A DNA stretch of 64,000 nucleotides, taken from Lineus longissimus. Its lineage: Eukaryota; Nemertea; Pilidiophora; Heteronemertea; Lineidae. Below, piece after piece: positions 42,886 to 54,254 of this stretch. The notes beneath the pieces were generated by a model. The model was not told where the DNA came from and ran no database searches. It saw nothing but the letters and a program-made list of their open reading frames with translations. Numbering within the stretch: the first letter of the stretch is position 1; every line of letters starts with the position of its first letter. Location of the stretch: positions 13,007,501 to 13,071,500 of the forward strand of contig NC_088323.1 in NCBI RefSeq assembly GCF_910592395.1, given 5' to 3'. The translations under genes were made by a program, and so were the position numbers.

Positions 42886-43122
42886 ATGGATACTCCAAGA
42901 AAGAAAGCCATCATCACTACTCTGTACCAAAGTGTACTATCAACAGCAACAACTATTGGTTACTCCTACTTACTAAGAAGGTTTTTAAGAATTAACATCG
43001 GTTCCCCAAGTCGGGCCAACTTTGAAGAGGTTCTTAAACTGGATGGAACTGTGGCTGTAAGTAATGGAACATTAGAGTACCTCTATGATCAAAGTATCTT
43101 ACACAGAAACATAATGAAGTAG
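42886..43122 (+). CDS. Small membrane-type protein after the capsid-like gene, copy 1
   Basis: 78 residues from ATG 42886, unbroken. A hydrophobic N-terminal third (LYQSVLSTATTIGYSYLL) is followed by a basic RRFLR segment and a second mildly hydrophobic part. The paralogue at 33746 shares 'TIGY', 'RRFL' and a 'K.G..V...N...EYLY' tail. It follows the capsid-like stop by 42 bp in this copy. The function is unknown. Confidence 0.6.
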   Translation: MDTPRKKAIITTLYQSVLSTATTIGYSYLLRRFLRINIGSPSRANFEEVLKLDGTVAVSNGTLEYLYDQSILHRNIMK

Positions 43123-43196
43123 AGTACCTTAAGTCGAGCTTTGTCGAGCTTTTCTCTTGTGACAAAAGTCATAGTCATAGTTTTAACTTAAATAAA

Positions 43197-43936
43197 ATGA
43201 AAACTGTGATAAACATTGATTCTAGAGACCACCCAGAACAGAGTTCAAGTGATTTAACTGTTAATCTCAGCACCGAAATTCAGAATGCATGTGGTATCAG
43301 TTAAACTTATTCAGGAATACCTTGTACATTTTAGACATCAGTGAGGCCAGGAATAGTAACAACTTTAAGATATTAATTGGTCGTCTGTTGACAGAGATTA
43401 CGATACCCGATGGCCTCTGTGACCTAGAAAGCTTTTCAATAACGTTTGCAGATAAATTGAGAGAACAGAACGTAAGTTAAAGTGCTGTTCGATTTAATCT
43501 ACATGAACCCACTGGTAAGGCTATCATGCAATTAATGAAGAGAAGAAATTATTGGTACAAAATTATGTTAATGGGTAAAATCAATGAATTATTTGGCTTT
43601 GAACATTCTGAAACTCCTTATTCTTCACTTGATGGTGAGCTCATAAGCGACAGTCCAATTAATCTAAGACCAATGAACTATTTTGTTTTTCACTGTGACA
43701 TAATCAATTCTCGTAATGTACTTAGTAACGACGAGCCATCAGATGTGCTAGCCACAAAACCGATTCAGGAAGCTAGCTTTGGAGACACGATAGCATACGG
43801 CTTTGATAGACCATTAGAAATACCATGCAAATCAAGATTCAACAAGTTGGATATCTGCTTAACAGATGAACACGGTGACATTATCGATCTTAACGGTTTT
43901 AATGTACAGTACCAGTTGGTAGTCCAGTCTAGGTAA
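43197..43936 (+). pseudogene. Minor-capsid/penton-like protein, disrupted
   Basis: It opens with ATG 43197 (MKTVINIDSRDHPEQSSSDL), is broken near 43300 and 43480, and goes on in an open frame 43526-43936 that ends 'LDICLTDEHGDIIDLNG' plus about 11 residues. The 'INIDSRDR/H' start and the 'L.D..G..I.LNG' close are what I associate with minor capsid proteins of Polinton-like elements. This assignment rests on memory of family patterns. Confidence 0.5.
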
Positions 43937-44135
43937 CTACCTGATTGGTTCTGCTGCAGTCAATGCATTCGCCGAACGAAGCTCTCTGGACGTAGTCCTT
44001 GCTCGAAGAAACTTAGCGAACACAGTCCTAAGAGCATAGCTCTTATTAAGTACAAGAAGTGAACTAATTTCTAGCCATCCTGCCAAATACCAACTACACA
44101 AACCGGCTATTAAGAAATTCACCTTTATAAAAACA

Positions 44136-45069
44136 ATGGTATCTTACGTCGATCAACAATGGCAAACCAACCTGGTTGACATGCAGAAGTTTGAGAGTAA
44201 AAATAAAGGATACAGATACATATTAACAGTAACAGATTTATTCAGCCGTTGCACTTGGGCTATACCAGTGAAGAGTATTAAAGAGAGGAAAAGAAATCAG
44301 AGATGCATTTAAAGTGATCTTCAGAGAAGCAAAACCGGTTACGGCAAAACCAGAAAAGATTCAATAAATAATAAATAATAATAGTCGGCGCTTATATAGC
44401 GCTCGAATTACTCAATTCGATGATGGTACTGAATTCTACAACAAACTCTTCAAGGAACTCTTAACAGAAAACTTCATAGAATGGTTCTCTACATTTTCAA
44501 GTAAGAAGGCAGCAGTAGTAGAAAGATTTAACAGAACTTTAAAGGATAAAATGTGGAGGTATTTCGCTGCTAAGGAGACCGACAAGTGGATTGGTGTTCT
44601 AGATGACTTGGTCAGTAGCTACAACAACTCATTTCACTCATCAATAGGTATGAAACCAGTAGATACTAGAAAGATGGAAAACAAAGGAGCGGTATTGTAC
44701 AACCTTTACGGACTTCAGCTCAAAGAAACCTTCAGTGAACCAAAGTACAAAGTAGGTGACAGTGTAAGAATTTCAAAGTACAAGTCAATTTTCGGTAAAG
44801 GTTGCTTGTCAAACTTCACTGAGGAAGTATTCTAAATTGAACAGATCGTCTTCACTCATCCTATCGTCTACAGACTTGAAGATTACTACAAAGAAGAAAT
44901 TCAAGGATACTTCTACGAGCAGGAATTGAACTACGTTACTGATCCTGACCAACTAGAGTACAAGATCGGGAATATATTAAGGAACAAGACAAGTAAAGGT
45001 AAGAAATGCGGATTAATGAAGTGGAAGGGTTACAGTAACAAATTTAATGAGTGGTTACCAGTTTCTTAG
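44136..45069 (+). pseudogene. Retroviral-type integrase with chromodomain, disrupted
   Basis: The rve core is visible in pieces: first Asp region 'NLVDMQKFES' with 'YILTVTDLFSRCTWAIPVKS', second Asp region 'QFDDGTEFYNKLF' (about 44413-44451), and Glu in 'AAVVERFNRTLKDKMW' (about 44512-44555). A C-terminal beta domain ('YKVGDSVRISKYK') and a chromodomain-like end ('KCGLMKWKGYSNKFNEWLPV') follow. Breaks are a frameshift near 44285, a small insertion at about 44365-44405 and a stop at 44833-44835. This c-integrase type is diagnostic of Maverick/Polinton-like elements. It is non-functional here. Confidence 0.75.
44365..44407 (+). repeat. Short insertion with (AATA)n and 'cgcttatatagcgc'
   Basis: An A/T-rich tandem tract followed by 'tagtcggcgcttatatagcgctc' interrupts the integrase reading frame between its first and second catalytic regions. 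It looks like the tail of a small retroposon. Confidence 0.5.
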
Positions 45070-45117
45070 ATAAAGTCTCTGAAATAAGAAAAAAACATGA
45101 AAAACTTAATTTAAAAA

Positions 45118-45840
45118 ATGGAGAGTCAAATAAGCATTACAAACTATAGTACAGTCAATGTTTACCCAGGCCCGCTGGCCTATCAGGACCCCCTCAGGAC
45201 ACGATGTCAGGTTCGGCTATGACTTCGTCAAGAGAGCAAAGCTCAGGTCATATCAAAGGGTCCACTCTCTCAGGTCTTCAGTCACTGGTTAAGAAACGTG
45301 CATTTAGTTTACATAAGAAAAGTCAAAGATATCGAAGTGGTAAAAGAATTCGGTAAGCCTGTTATCACCATTCGCCTGAACATTGACAAACAAGCAAAAC
45401 AGGTTTATGAATGCAGAGACAAGTTAGAAGAGGTCCTATTCAAACTCAATGATTACCATCACAAAATTAATATCTCGGTTATCGCAGAATTTGGCAGATC
45501 TGATGAAAGTGTCACCGATCCCATTCAGTCTCCAATGGAAAGCATAATTTCAAGGAATCAGGCAATTTATGCTGTAACCAATCAGTTAAACTACATTAAG
45601 CAAAGCTCGAATACTATCGAAGTGATCCCTGTGATCCATAAGAAAGTCAAACAGACTCTGAAACTCTAGCCAAACTAGACGACGGCACTATCAAAATTAA
45701 CTCATTTCCTGTATGTGTCCAAAAGGATATCCCCAAGTTCGAGCACGACAACAAACTCAAGATTAACGTGTTTAAGTTACAGAATGAATCAGCTAAAAGC
45801 ATCTATTATGCACAACTAGAATCACTCTCAGTGGGTTATA
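45118..45840 (+). pseudogene. Unassigned tail genes of the viral-type element
   Basis: A frame at 45298-45669 (about 120 residues, KVKDIEVVKEFGKPVITIRL onward) and fragments before and after it in other frames, such as 'LDDGTIKINSFPV' near 45675, look like old coding sequence. The family is not recognised. The element's text ends around 45850. Confidence 0.4.
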
Positions 45841-45850
45841 ACCATTAACA

Positions 45851-47068
45851 CCAGTGGATGGAGAATCTTTCATGAAGAAGATTGATTCCAAAATCGACCG
45901 ATTCCGTTCAGCAGTTTTTGTCGTAGAGACGTTTTTGTGAAGTAAGGTTGGAGTCCCTGGGCCAGGTTTAATGCAGAAAAACAGAACGCTTCTGTTGTAG
46001 GTTACAAACATCTCGGTGGTGTGCTGCGGCCTGGCCATGCTTTCACGATCATTACTCAGTTGCTAATGGTCACTCGGAACCTTGTCGACATTATCTCATT
46101 TCCGTATTATTACCTAACATTTAATCCACCTACCTACCATTAAAGTTCATTTACCGGCACAGTTTGACTTATCCCATGCCAGAATGAAGCCTGTCTGCTT
46201 CACAAAACGCCGCTATAAACAGCCAATGGATTTATTAAATGAGGGATTGTGGGATATTTCAGTTCGTATAGCACCGGTGCTATATTTTGTGATTGGATGT
46301 TTGGATGAAGATTGTGATAATTTTTTTGATATCTGCCCTTCAATACCAGTGGCCGTAGAATAAGGACACCGACCATATATCGTATCGAACTGGATAGAGC
46401 ATTTTAATCCAACTACTATATTACAGATCTTGACTGGAACCAGATTCTAAGAGCTCAACTGGATTCCAACAAGTGTCATACAGTGTTCTTGAAGGGAGTC
46501 TTTGCAAAATTCTCACAAGATCTTGAAACATGTTGCCTTATTGGATATATATTAGGATATCATGATGAATCTGATCATGAGCATCTGATCAAATTTAGGA
46601 GTTGGCAAATTGGAGCATATAACTTCCAACGATGTAATAACACTATCAGAGGAAATCCATTTCAGTACATTCGCTTTAGGGAATGGTCTATATTTTGTGC
46701 AGTATGAATAACTTGCTTTTGAAGAAAGGTGTCTATTACCGTGATTTCTACTTTGATCCACCAATATTGATTTTAGTTTCATCATTGTCCTTTATTGCAC
46801 ATATCTCCTATAAATCATTGAAGAGCGCCGAATCGCCATGAAATGCTATATCCATGTTTGCCCATCACGTTTATGACAAATTGCTTTAACATAAATAACG
46901 AGTTTTGACGATCAACCGTTCAATTTTGATGCATTTTGAAGCATTTCAGTGTGATTCACCAAGAAGGATGCTGCCTGACCATTGTGATGATAACCAATGT
47001 CAATGATTACACACATTTAGCACGTCAGACGAATTAGTTATTTTGTAACCATTCGTGACCTGTGTTAC
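45851..47068. other. Non-coding stretch before the first GPCR gene
   Basis: Short ORFs on both strands (45793-46038 minus, 46483-46707 plus) have no recognised domain. It should include the GPCR promoter and 5' UTR, but no clear TATA box is seen. Confidence 0.35.
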
Positions 47069-48178
47069 ATGTACGTTATGAAGGACAATCACACATACAA
47101 CAACACAGCAACACATCCTTTCAGTGCAGAGGAGGTACTGGACGATGACCAATCGTTTATGTTGAATGTGATTGGTCAAATTATGACATACACCAACAAG
47201 TACGTGATGGGATTCGTCATAATAATCGGCATACTGGGAAATATTCTATCCATCATAGTTTTTGCAAGATGCAAAAAGCGAGATATGGTGACCGTCATGT
47301 ATCTAACACCCCTTGCCTACGCCGACCTAATGACTTGCCTCTACGGAGCCTACTCGTGGGTCATAACGGGAGTGTTAGAAGAATCATTCGGCTATTTCTT
47401 CATTGAGGCCCGCTTCTCTTTAACTCCCATCGTATTGTGCAAAGTTTTATACTACGTTTACCGAACTTTTTCATGCTGTTCGTCGTACCTTCTTGTATTG
47501 TTTTCTTGCGAGCGGTGCCTGGGCGTTTGGCGCCCTATAAAAGTCCACCAGTTCGCTACGAAAAGGAGGCGAATTTTGGTGATTACCCTGACAATCATCC
47601 TCCAAGCTTTTCTAAACTCTCCTATCTTGATATATGTTTCGTTGTATATAATCCCTAATACAGATGTTATCAGCTGTTTCTACTACACTCCACATCTATC
47701 CGTTGTGGAGAAATATTGTCTCGTTAAGATCATGCATATGGTCATACCTCACGGCCTTCCCTGTTTGCTAATTCTGACATTGAGTATCCTGATTGTAATC
47801 GGCCTCCGCCGGGCCCAAAGAGAGACCGCTGCGGTTACGGGAGAAGTCCGGAGTGACCGGAACAGCTTGGTGAGTTTATTGCTGATCTGTCTGCTGTACA
47901 TCGTGAGCACCATCCCTTATGTCTCAGCTTGGGGGTACTATGATTACGTCGAGGACTTCACCAGCCACACCCCACAGCAAATGTTAGTCCTATTCAAGGT
48001 TGGGATGCTTACTACGTCCATTTCCATGATGAATTACTGTTTTAATTTTCTGATCTACTCATTTACTTTGAAGGTATACAAAGAAGAGCTAAAATCGTTA
48101 GTTTCATCAGTCAATCAGTCCAGAACTCGACTCAAACAGTCAAAGAACCCAATGCTAAGGTTTCAAACTGGATTCTGA
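47069..48178 (+). CDS. Class A (rhodopsin-like) GPCR, intronless
   Basis: 369 residues with seven hydrophobic segments: about 40-64 (GILGN at the TM1 end), 75-98 (LAYADL in TM2), 118-143, 165-188, 220-247, 266-287 and 308-330. TM3 ends SCERCLGVWRP, so the DRY motif is ERC. TM7 has NYCFNFLIYS, where NPxxY is replaced by NFLIY. Extracellular N-glycosylation sites lie near the start (N7HT, N11NT). The tail is short and rich in S, R and K. An ATG at 47078 could also be the start. These traits suit an invertebrate, probably peptide-activated orphan receptor at the plasma membrane. The ligand is unknown. It faces another GPCR gene across 1.4 kb. Confidence 0.9.
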   Translation: MYVMKDNHTYNNTATHPFSAEEVLDDDQSFMLNVIGQIMTYTNKYVMGFVIIIGILGNILSIIVFARCKKRDMVTVMYLTPLAYADLMTCLYGAYSWVITGVLEESFGYFFIEARFSLTPIVLCKVLYYVYRTFSCCSSYLLVLFSCERCLGVWRPIKVHQFATKRRRILVITLTIILQAFLNSPILIYVSLYIIPNTDVISCFYYTPHLSVVEKYCLVKIMHMVIPHGLPCLLILTLSILIVIGLRRAQRETAAVTGEVRSDRNSLVSLLLICLLYIVSTIPYVSAWGYYDYVEDFTSHTPQQMLVLFKVGMLTTSISMMNYCFNFLIYSFTLKVYKEELKSLVSSVNQSRTRLKQSKNPMLRFQTGF

Positions 48179-49588
48179 ATAGGGCACGTGTGATGCTAAT
48201 GGCCGGTGTAAAAGTAAAAAATGGATGTCCTCCCCGAACTTTTTTGCTGTCTTATTAGGGGGGATCCGGACATTTTAAACGGGCGGACACTTATTACTTC
48301 TACAGTTACGACAGTTGTAACTGTCCGCATAAAAAAATTGTCCGACTACGGATTCCAGATGCCGTGGTCTAAAAATAAATCCTTAATATTTTGGTGGTCG
48401 GTCAACGTCGGCTGGGTAGTGTGGTGGTGGAGATACGGGGCTTGTAAACCGAAGGTATGGAGTACGGCAATATTAATTTATCGGCCATCACATAATCATT
48501 AATATGCGAAATGACTTTCTCGATAGCATTAATATAGTTAACGAACGTGTCCAGTCGGTATTAGTATCAAGTACCCAGTGTATACTTCATTCAACGATTT
48601 GTGAGCCAACACCCAAAATGACACTAACACTTTAGGTAAAGGAGACATTTGACCTCTCCCACTACGATAGATTGAGAGACTGCAGAGTGACACCAGTGAC
48701 GCCAGTAACCAGTTGGGACCATAAACTGGTCGTCTGCCAAGAAATAACGGCATCGTTAGTAACAGAGTGTGACAGACAAAAATCGACCTTCGATATATGA
48801 ATTTTACAATGACCTGGATATCTGAAAACTGTCGATGATGCCATTCGTATCTTGTAAAGTTATATGCTAGGTTTTAGGTCGACTTTCCTCGGTTTTCGCT
48901 GCGAACAGGCACATGCAAGGCGTACGCACACCGACACACAACAGGCGCAAATACGATCTCACACATCTTATGCTCATTTACATGTAATATAGCACACCTT
49001 GTTTTTATCCCACAGCCAACGGCATTGCGTCTGTCTCCCCTCAGCGTCTAGTTGTCCTTCAGCCGCCCATCAAGACGACCGTAACGCTCTAACTTGAAAC
49101 TACTTCGAGATGTTCAGTTCGAATGGTATGTCGTTTCTTTAGAATGCACACTACGAACACAGCTTCATCCCCGATCAGCTGATCTTTTTTACACGCATCC
49201 ACAAAAAAATGTATTCATTATCAAAATATCTCAAACTTCAACTTTTCATCACCCACCTGACCTTACCTTGGGCTAAGGGATATCAGGTGCGAATAATCAC
49301 GCTATTTGTTTACTCTGCATAGACTTTAAACGCTGATACATCGTGGAAAGATCGCAATATTTAGATTCTGTGAGTCACCTGGAACAAATCTAGCATCAAA
49401 ATGACTAACAAAATGTCAAGATTAGCCAAATGGACACCAGTAGGTTAGCAGACCAAAACAATCTTAGTCAAAAGAGTCTGACGTCACTCGTTGACAAAAG
49501 TTGCAGAGGTCTGCGGACCAAAACTGATGAATGAACATTATGGTCAATAAATTGCCTAACTTGAACTTTGTGAACAAATACAGATCTT
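48179..49588. other. Intergenic region between convergent GPCR genes
   Basis: It must hold both 3' UTRs. 'aaaaataaatcc' near 48370 may serve as a polyadenylation signal for the plus-strand gene. Short ORFs here have no recognised domain. Confidence 0.45.
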
Positions 49589-50575
49589 TTAGTGCTTACA
49601 GTTGAACATTTTTCGTGCTTCCGCGCGATAAAAAGGCAGCGTACAACCATAGAGTATGAAATTAATGCAGTAATTCAACATGCCAACTTGAGTAAAAAGT
49701 CTGGCTAAGTTGGTAAGAAGTGCGGTCCTATCAAGCGAACTGATATTAAACATGAATATAGACAGCGTAGAATAGGGCAACAGAAGGATAACATAGAGAG
49801 TCGAGACCAACAACAACGATACAATAATTCTACTCTCGCCCTTCTTGACGAGAGTAGCCCGACCGACATCCTTGCTTCGAGATTTAAGTATTGTTAAGAT
49901 GATTAGAATATTAGAAACGAATATGATGACGCATGGTGCGTATATGTAGAGAGCTATATCAAACTGGTAGAGGATTCCAGCTGCCCGGGGTCCGATGGAT
50001 TGGTAATAACACGTAGAGAACCTCCGGTTGATTCTCCTGACATCGTTGAGAATTAATTTAGGCAAACAAAGCAAGGTGATAGCTAAGCAAACAAACCCGA
50101 TGACGATGTTTCGTTTTCTTGAAGTGACGTTCCTCCTTTTGAGTGGGAACAGTACGACGTAGGTCCTCTCCACAGAAAACGAGACAATTATCCAAGCAGA
50201 GATACTCATAAATAACAGTTGGGAAAATGAAACTAGCTTGCATGATAGGGAGCTGTAAAAAAGAAGATGAATTGAAACTTCCCCATGAGTGAGGTGTCCT
50301 AGTCCTCGGTGAAACCACTCGACCACACCCCTTGACAGTATAACCCCAGTGTCGGAGAGTGCCAGGCAGCTGAGATACTGAACACACGCATCAGCCCTTT
50401 TCCTTGTCCGGAAAAAGATGATGAATGATCCGATATTTCCGAAGATGCCGAGTGTGAGGACCGCTGGCATGACGTAACCGTTGATGAAGCCGACAGCATG
50501 TTCCAGTATGATCAAAGTACCTCCAGGTGCGGCACCCTGGCTGTACCCCGTCCACAAATATTGAATGCCTGCCAT
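49589..50575 (-). CDS. Second class A GPCR, intronless, convergent with the first
   Basis: 328 residues from the ATG whose first base is 50575. Seven hydrophobic segments are visible. TM1 ends with GIFGNIGSFIIFF and TM2 has LSCLALSD. TM3 ends FSVERTYVVLFP (ERT in place of DRY), and TM7 has NYCINFILYG (NPxxY replaced by NFILY). It resembles the neighbouring receptor in these departures (E-R in TM3, NYC.NF.LY in TM7), so both may come from one lineage-specific receptor family. Overall sequence similarity is modest, so it is not a recent duplicate. No cleavable signal peptide is seen. Plasma membrane; ligand unknown. Confidence 0.9.
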   Translation of the reverse strand: MAGIQYLWTGYSQGAAPGGTLIILEHAVGFINGYVMPAVLTLGIFGNIGSFIIFFRTRKRADACVQYLSCLALSDTGVILSRGVVEWFHRGLGHLTHGEVSIHLLFYSSLSCKLVSFSQLLFMSISAWIIVSFSVERTYVVLFPLKRRNVTSRKRNIVIGFVCLAITLLCLPKLILNDVRRINRRFSTCYYQSIGPRAAGILYQFDIALYIYAPCVIIFVSNILIILTILKSRSKDVGRATLVKKGESRIIVSLLLVSTLYVILLLPYSTLSIFMFNISSLDRTALLTNLARLFTQVGMLNYCINFILYGCTLPFYRAEARKMFNCKH

Positions 50576-51500
50576 AACTCACTTTTAGGATTCACCCGAG
50601 TAAATTTGACCTGAGATCACCGACTTAAAATTGACATTTTTACATAAATTACGAGCGTTATTAATAGATAATGGGCCGATTTGTTCAGAGTTGTTGGTTT
50701 TTCATAAATCTAATTTTGGGACCAAGAGGATTTTCAGGTTTCAGTTCCTAAAGGTTACGATTTTTTTCTTCTATATGTACATGTGTTATAAATACATTGA
50801 CGTAGCGCATTGATTTTGATATTTTCTCAACTGTGTACTGCTTACTTTTGGACGAATTGTGATGAAATCAGGTTACATTTTTTTTTATGTATGTACATCT
50901 TCAAATTTGCCAAGTTCCATTTAAAAATATCCGTAAAAAGACTATCGGCCCCTGTGTCCAGAGCCCCCAAAGTCGAGGGCTAAAAATAGTTTTTAATTTG
51001 CATATCTCTCACCTGGAAATTGCGTTTAGTCGCATAATAGATTGAAGAAAAAACAAACTTTGTTCCCATTCAAAAGTATCGGGTTATGTGGTTATTGGAG
51101 TGATCCTGAAAATCATGGCCGTGATCTATAACGTGTCAACCTTCTTGGCGAGATATTTATGCTCAAACACACTCGTGCACCAATGAGGACAGGTCCATTT
51201 AGAATTAGATTTATGGTCAAACGATGCCCGGCTATCAACTGTCCACGTTTATTACAACTTATCTTCTTTATTATCTCATCACGTAAAGACATCGATGCTG
51301 ACAATGGTACTGGTGTACGTGCGAGATAACCGATTCACAACCTAGAAATGATACTCGAATGAGCTATTTTCTGGCCGGTGGACGTGGATATTCAAGTCAA
51401 GCCCTAGCGACCTTTTTCGTGCGAAATCACCGTATCCACGCGTGATTAAAGCGTCAAAACAGCTCCGTTTTCTACTTTCTAAAAAGGAAGATGATGACTT
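50576..51500. other. Non-coding stretch upstream of the minus-strand GPCR
   Basis: T-rich and low in coding potential. It should contain the promoter of the minus-strand GPCR. No motif can be assigned. Confidence 0.35.
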
Positions 51501-51509
51501 CACACTTAA

Positions 51510-52480
51510 AGGACCAATGGCATCATTTAAATGCATTATTGCCAAGCTGTCGTCTGTCGGAGTTGCGCAGTTGAAACATCCGCACCTGTGTTCGATTTCC
51601 GATCGGTCCCAGTATACTCGTGTGATAAAGAGGACGACTCTCTTCGACAGCGATGGGTTCCTCCGGGATCTCCGGTTTCCTCCTAATTATATTTCAATCA
51701 CCCGAGCTAATAATGTCCTACCTGATGCTCAGCTGTCGATTCGATATTTCATTGCGTAGCTGTCGGCTGCCGAGTCACCTTCCATTTACAGTTGTACAGG
51801 TTCCCATCATTAAATAACACAAAGAATTGAAAAATTAAATAAACTGACTGAATAATCACGCTCTTCCGATTTTGATTCCAACTGGACCCGAGTGAGGCCT
51901 CCATGCAGAGATCATTATTGTGAGGATCGCTGCAAAGTGACGCGCAGCTCGGAGACGAAGTCGCGCTGTTAAATTGGCGCTCAATTCTGTAGCCCATTAC
52001 TGCGGCGCATGGCGGGTGACATTATTTGTTATTTGGTGATAGGAACTGCTGGTGTAGAATGGACGATGAGCGGACAGGTGACAGCTTGGTGATACTGCCC
52101 TTTAGTAGTCCCTTGTTCCTTTAACTGTTCCCCTTTCGCTTCGACCATATCTCGTCCGTTACACCCACGGCAATATCCGATAGTGGCTGGTAACTATCCA
52201 ATACCAGTCCGGTGATTGTGAGTTTCGTCCGCTGAATATTAGTTGTTCCTCTGTTCGAAAGGTACGGACAGGTTACGGACACGACTTCCATTATCGGCCC
52301 ACTACCGAATATTCTTCTTTCTCGCTTCTTCCGTTTAAGGAGTGAGCCGTCTATTTCAGTATATGCTTGTTTTTCTTCTTCTGTTTCGTGACGGGAGCTG
52401 CTACTGTAGAATGGAAGGTGACTTAGCAGACGACAGCTTGGTAATAATGCTCTTAAAAATGCCATTGGTGCTTTGACGTA
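51510..52480. repeat. Cluster of related repeat segments in both orientations
   Basis: 'accaatggca..att.aa..gcattattgccaagctgtcg' at 51518-51560 matches the reverse complement of about 52425-52470. A segment at about 51755-51795 ('gtcaccttccatt.tacag') matches the reverse complement of about 52395-52425. 'tgacagcttggtgat' recurs near 52079. The translated segments 'FKCIIAKLSS' and 'FKSIITKLSS' on opposite strands reflect this similarity. The nature of the family is unknown. Confidence 0.55.
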
Positions 52481-54250
52481 ATCTAGCCAGGTGTGACTGG
52501 TGCTTAAAGAGCTGACACAAAATTTGAAGAAAAAAACAGTTCAATGCGACCAATGTCATATATGCCAAGGACAATAACGACAGTTTGGAGAGGCCAACCA
52601 CCCCTCTGCTCGTAGCGTGGCATGTCATCACCATCACACAGGGCGAGCTCAAGACAGTCAAGTAAAATAGTGGCCTATACACCCATCGATATTTTTTCTC
52701 AGTTTCGGGGGGGGGGGAATCGCATCGTCTCTCAATTTGAGTCAGACTATTTTCAGATGAAAGTCTGAGTAACCTACCTGCTCAGCGCGGAGGATACTTC
52801 GGCAATGCACCACCGGCTCTTTAGCTGCGATGTCAAGTTGATACTCGTGCGGCTGTCGCGCTCACACGTTCGGACACGGCCCAGGTAACCGATCACGCTA
52901 GTGTCTGGAACCAACAGGGATATCAATAGAACACATCATACATCTGTACATGTATCGTTGCGAATCGTGATGTCTATAAACGTTGTCTTCTCTATTTCTA
53001 TATCCAGAATATCGGATGATAACTTTTCAATCACAATCTTTATCTAAGTTAGTCTTTAAAAAAGCTTGATCAGTGATATTCAGATATCGAGGCTTCACAC
53101 GAATCAATCTATATCTGCCATTTAGAAAGAGGTATTTTTGGCATTGAAACACATCAAATAGTACGTTATTCGTTTTAGTAGATGTATAGAGAGAGGGACT
53201 TTCGTACCCTTGACACTCCTAAAATAAAGGCTTTTGGAGCTTTTGAAAATTCTTATAGGGTGTTTCAACCAACAAAATTATGCAACCGCTAGAGGCTTGC
53301 AAGGAAAAGGAAAACACTTTTTGAGGTATCGCACACGCTCAAAGCCTTTAAGGATTATCCATTTTTCTGTAAAACCTTAACGGGTGCTTTATTTGTGTTG
53401 GCTAAAAATTCTGAATATTTTGCTACCGATGAAGTGTTATTTTCTATGAATTTTACACTCCGCTTTGTCTTCGCCGCAGTGGTTATTTGGTGTCGCAAAT
53501 GTAACCATTTGGATTGGTACGAAATATGGCACCGTCAAAAAGCAGTTAAATCACATTTCAGTGGTCTGTTTGAGTGAGATTTATACGGTGTCGGTGTTTA
53601 TCGTCCCACCAAACACCACTCAAACCATAAAACCTCGGCAACGGAGTCGGCTTGGACTTGGCCTGCATTATAAACCCCCTTGCGGTGTTTGGCGATTAAT
53701 CAACAAAAAGTCTCAACGTAAGATGACTTCGCACAATTAACCGGTCGTACACTGCAGCATGAATGACTGCAGTGATTCGTCGTCGGTGTTCGTGAGGTCA
53801 CCTCGCTAATCAGATCTGCATTCTGACGGGCGAACGCCACACTGACGATCTGCCAGAGTGATGATTTATATACACCACATGGAAAATGTTCTATGAAGTC
53901 TCATAAAATCGTATTGTACTGGAAGAAACTATTGTATCTTGTAATTTGAACGCTTGTATTCGGATCTAGGGAAGATTTGACACGCATTCATCCCTTATTC
54001 AGCCTATTTGATGGGATAATTTGCCAATTTATGGTCATTCAAATGATTGTGGATTGTGCCGATTTAAAATAAACAAATCAGTCTTATCGATCTTTGAACA
54101 CGAGCATGCTTTTTGCCGTTATCTACCTTATTACTGAATCAAAATGTTATGTGTAAGATGTCAACCTCTTGGCATCCTCGGCACCCAGTGGTTTTCCATA
54201 TGCTCCAGCTCTCGCTATTACAAACCCCTGGGGAAATCCATGCCCTTCAG
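52481..54250. other. Non-coding stretch, nothing recognised
   Basis: Short ORFs only, with a G run near 52709. No repeats or RNA genes are seen. Confidence 0.35.
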
Positions 54251-54254
54251 ACGG

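Larger units (their letters stand above)
39670..45850 (+). mobile_element. Decayed Maverick/Polinton- or adintovirus-like element
   Basis: In order on the plus strand: two unassigned proteins, an acidic 350-residue protein, a capsid-like protein, a short membrane protein, a second capsid-type (penton-like) protein, a retroviral-type integrase with chromodomain, and an unassigned protein. That gene set and a shared strand suit a virus-like large DNA transposon. I found no family-B DNA polymerase, packaging ATPase or adenain-type protease, and no terminal inverted repeats, so the copy is partial. Frames are broken in the first, MCP, penton-like and integrase genes. Confidence 0.6.

Noticed and set aside
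45793-46038. Antisense ORF of 81 codons
   Set aside because: No recognised domain. It overlaps the end of the viral-type element and looks like chance.
52121-52465. 114-codon antisense ORF
   Set aside because: It is built partly of repeat segments found in both orientations nearby and has no recognised domain.
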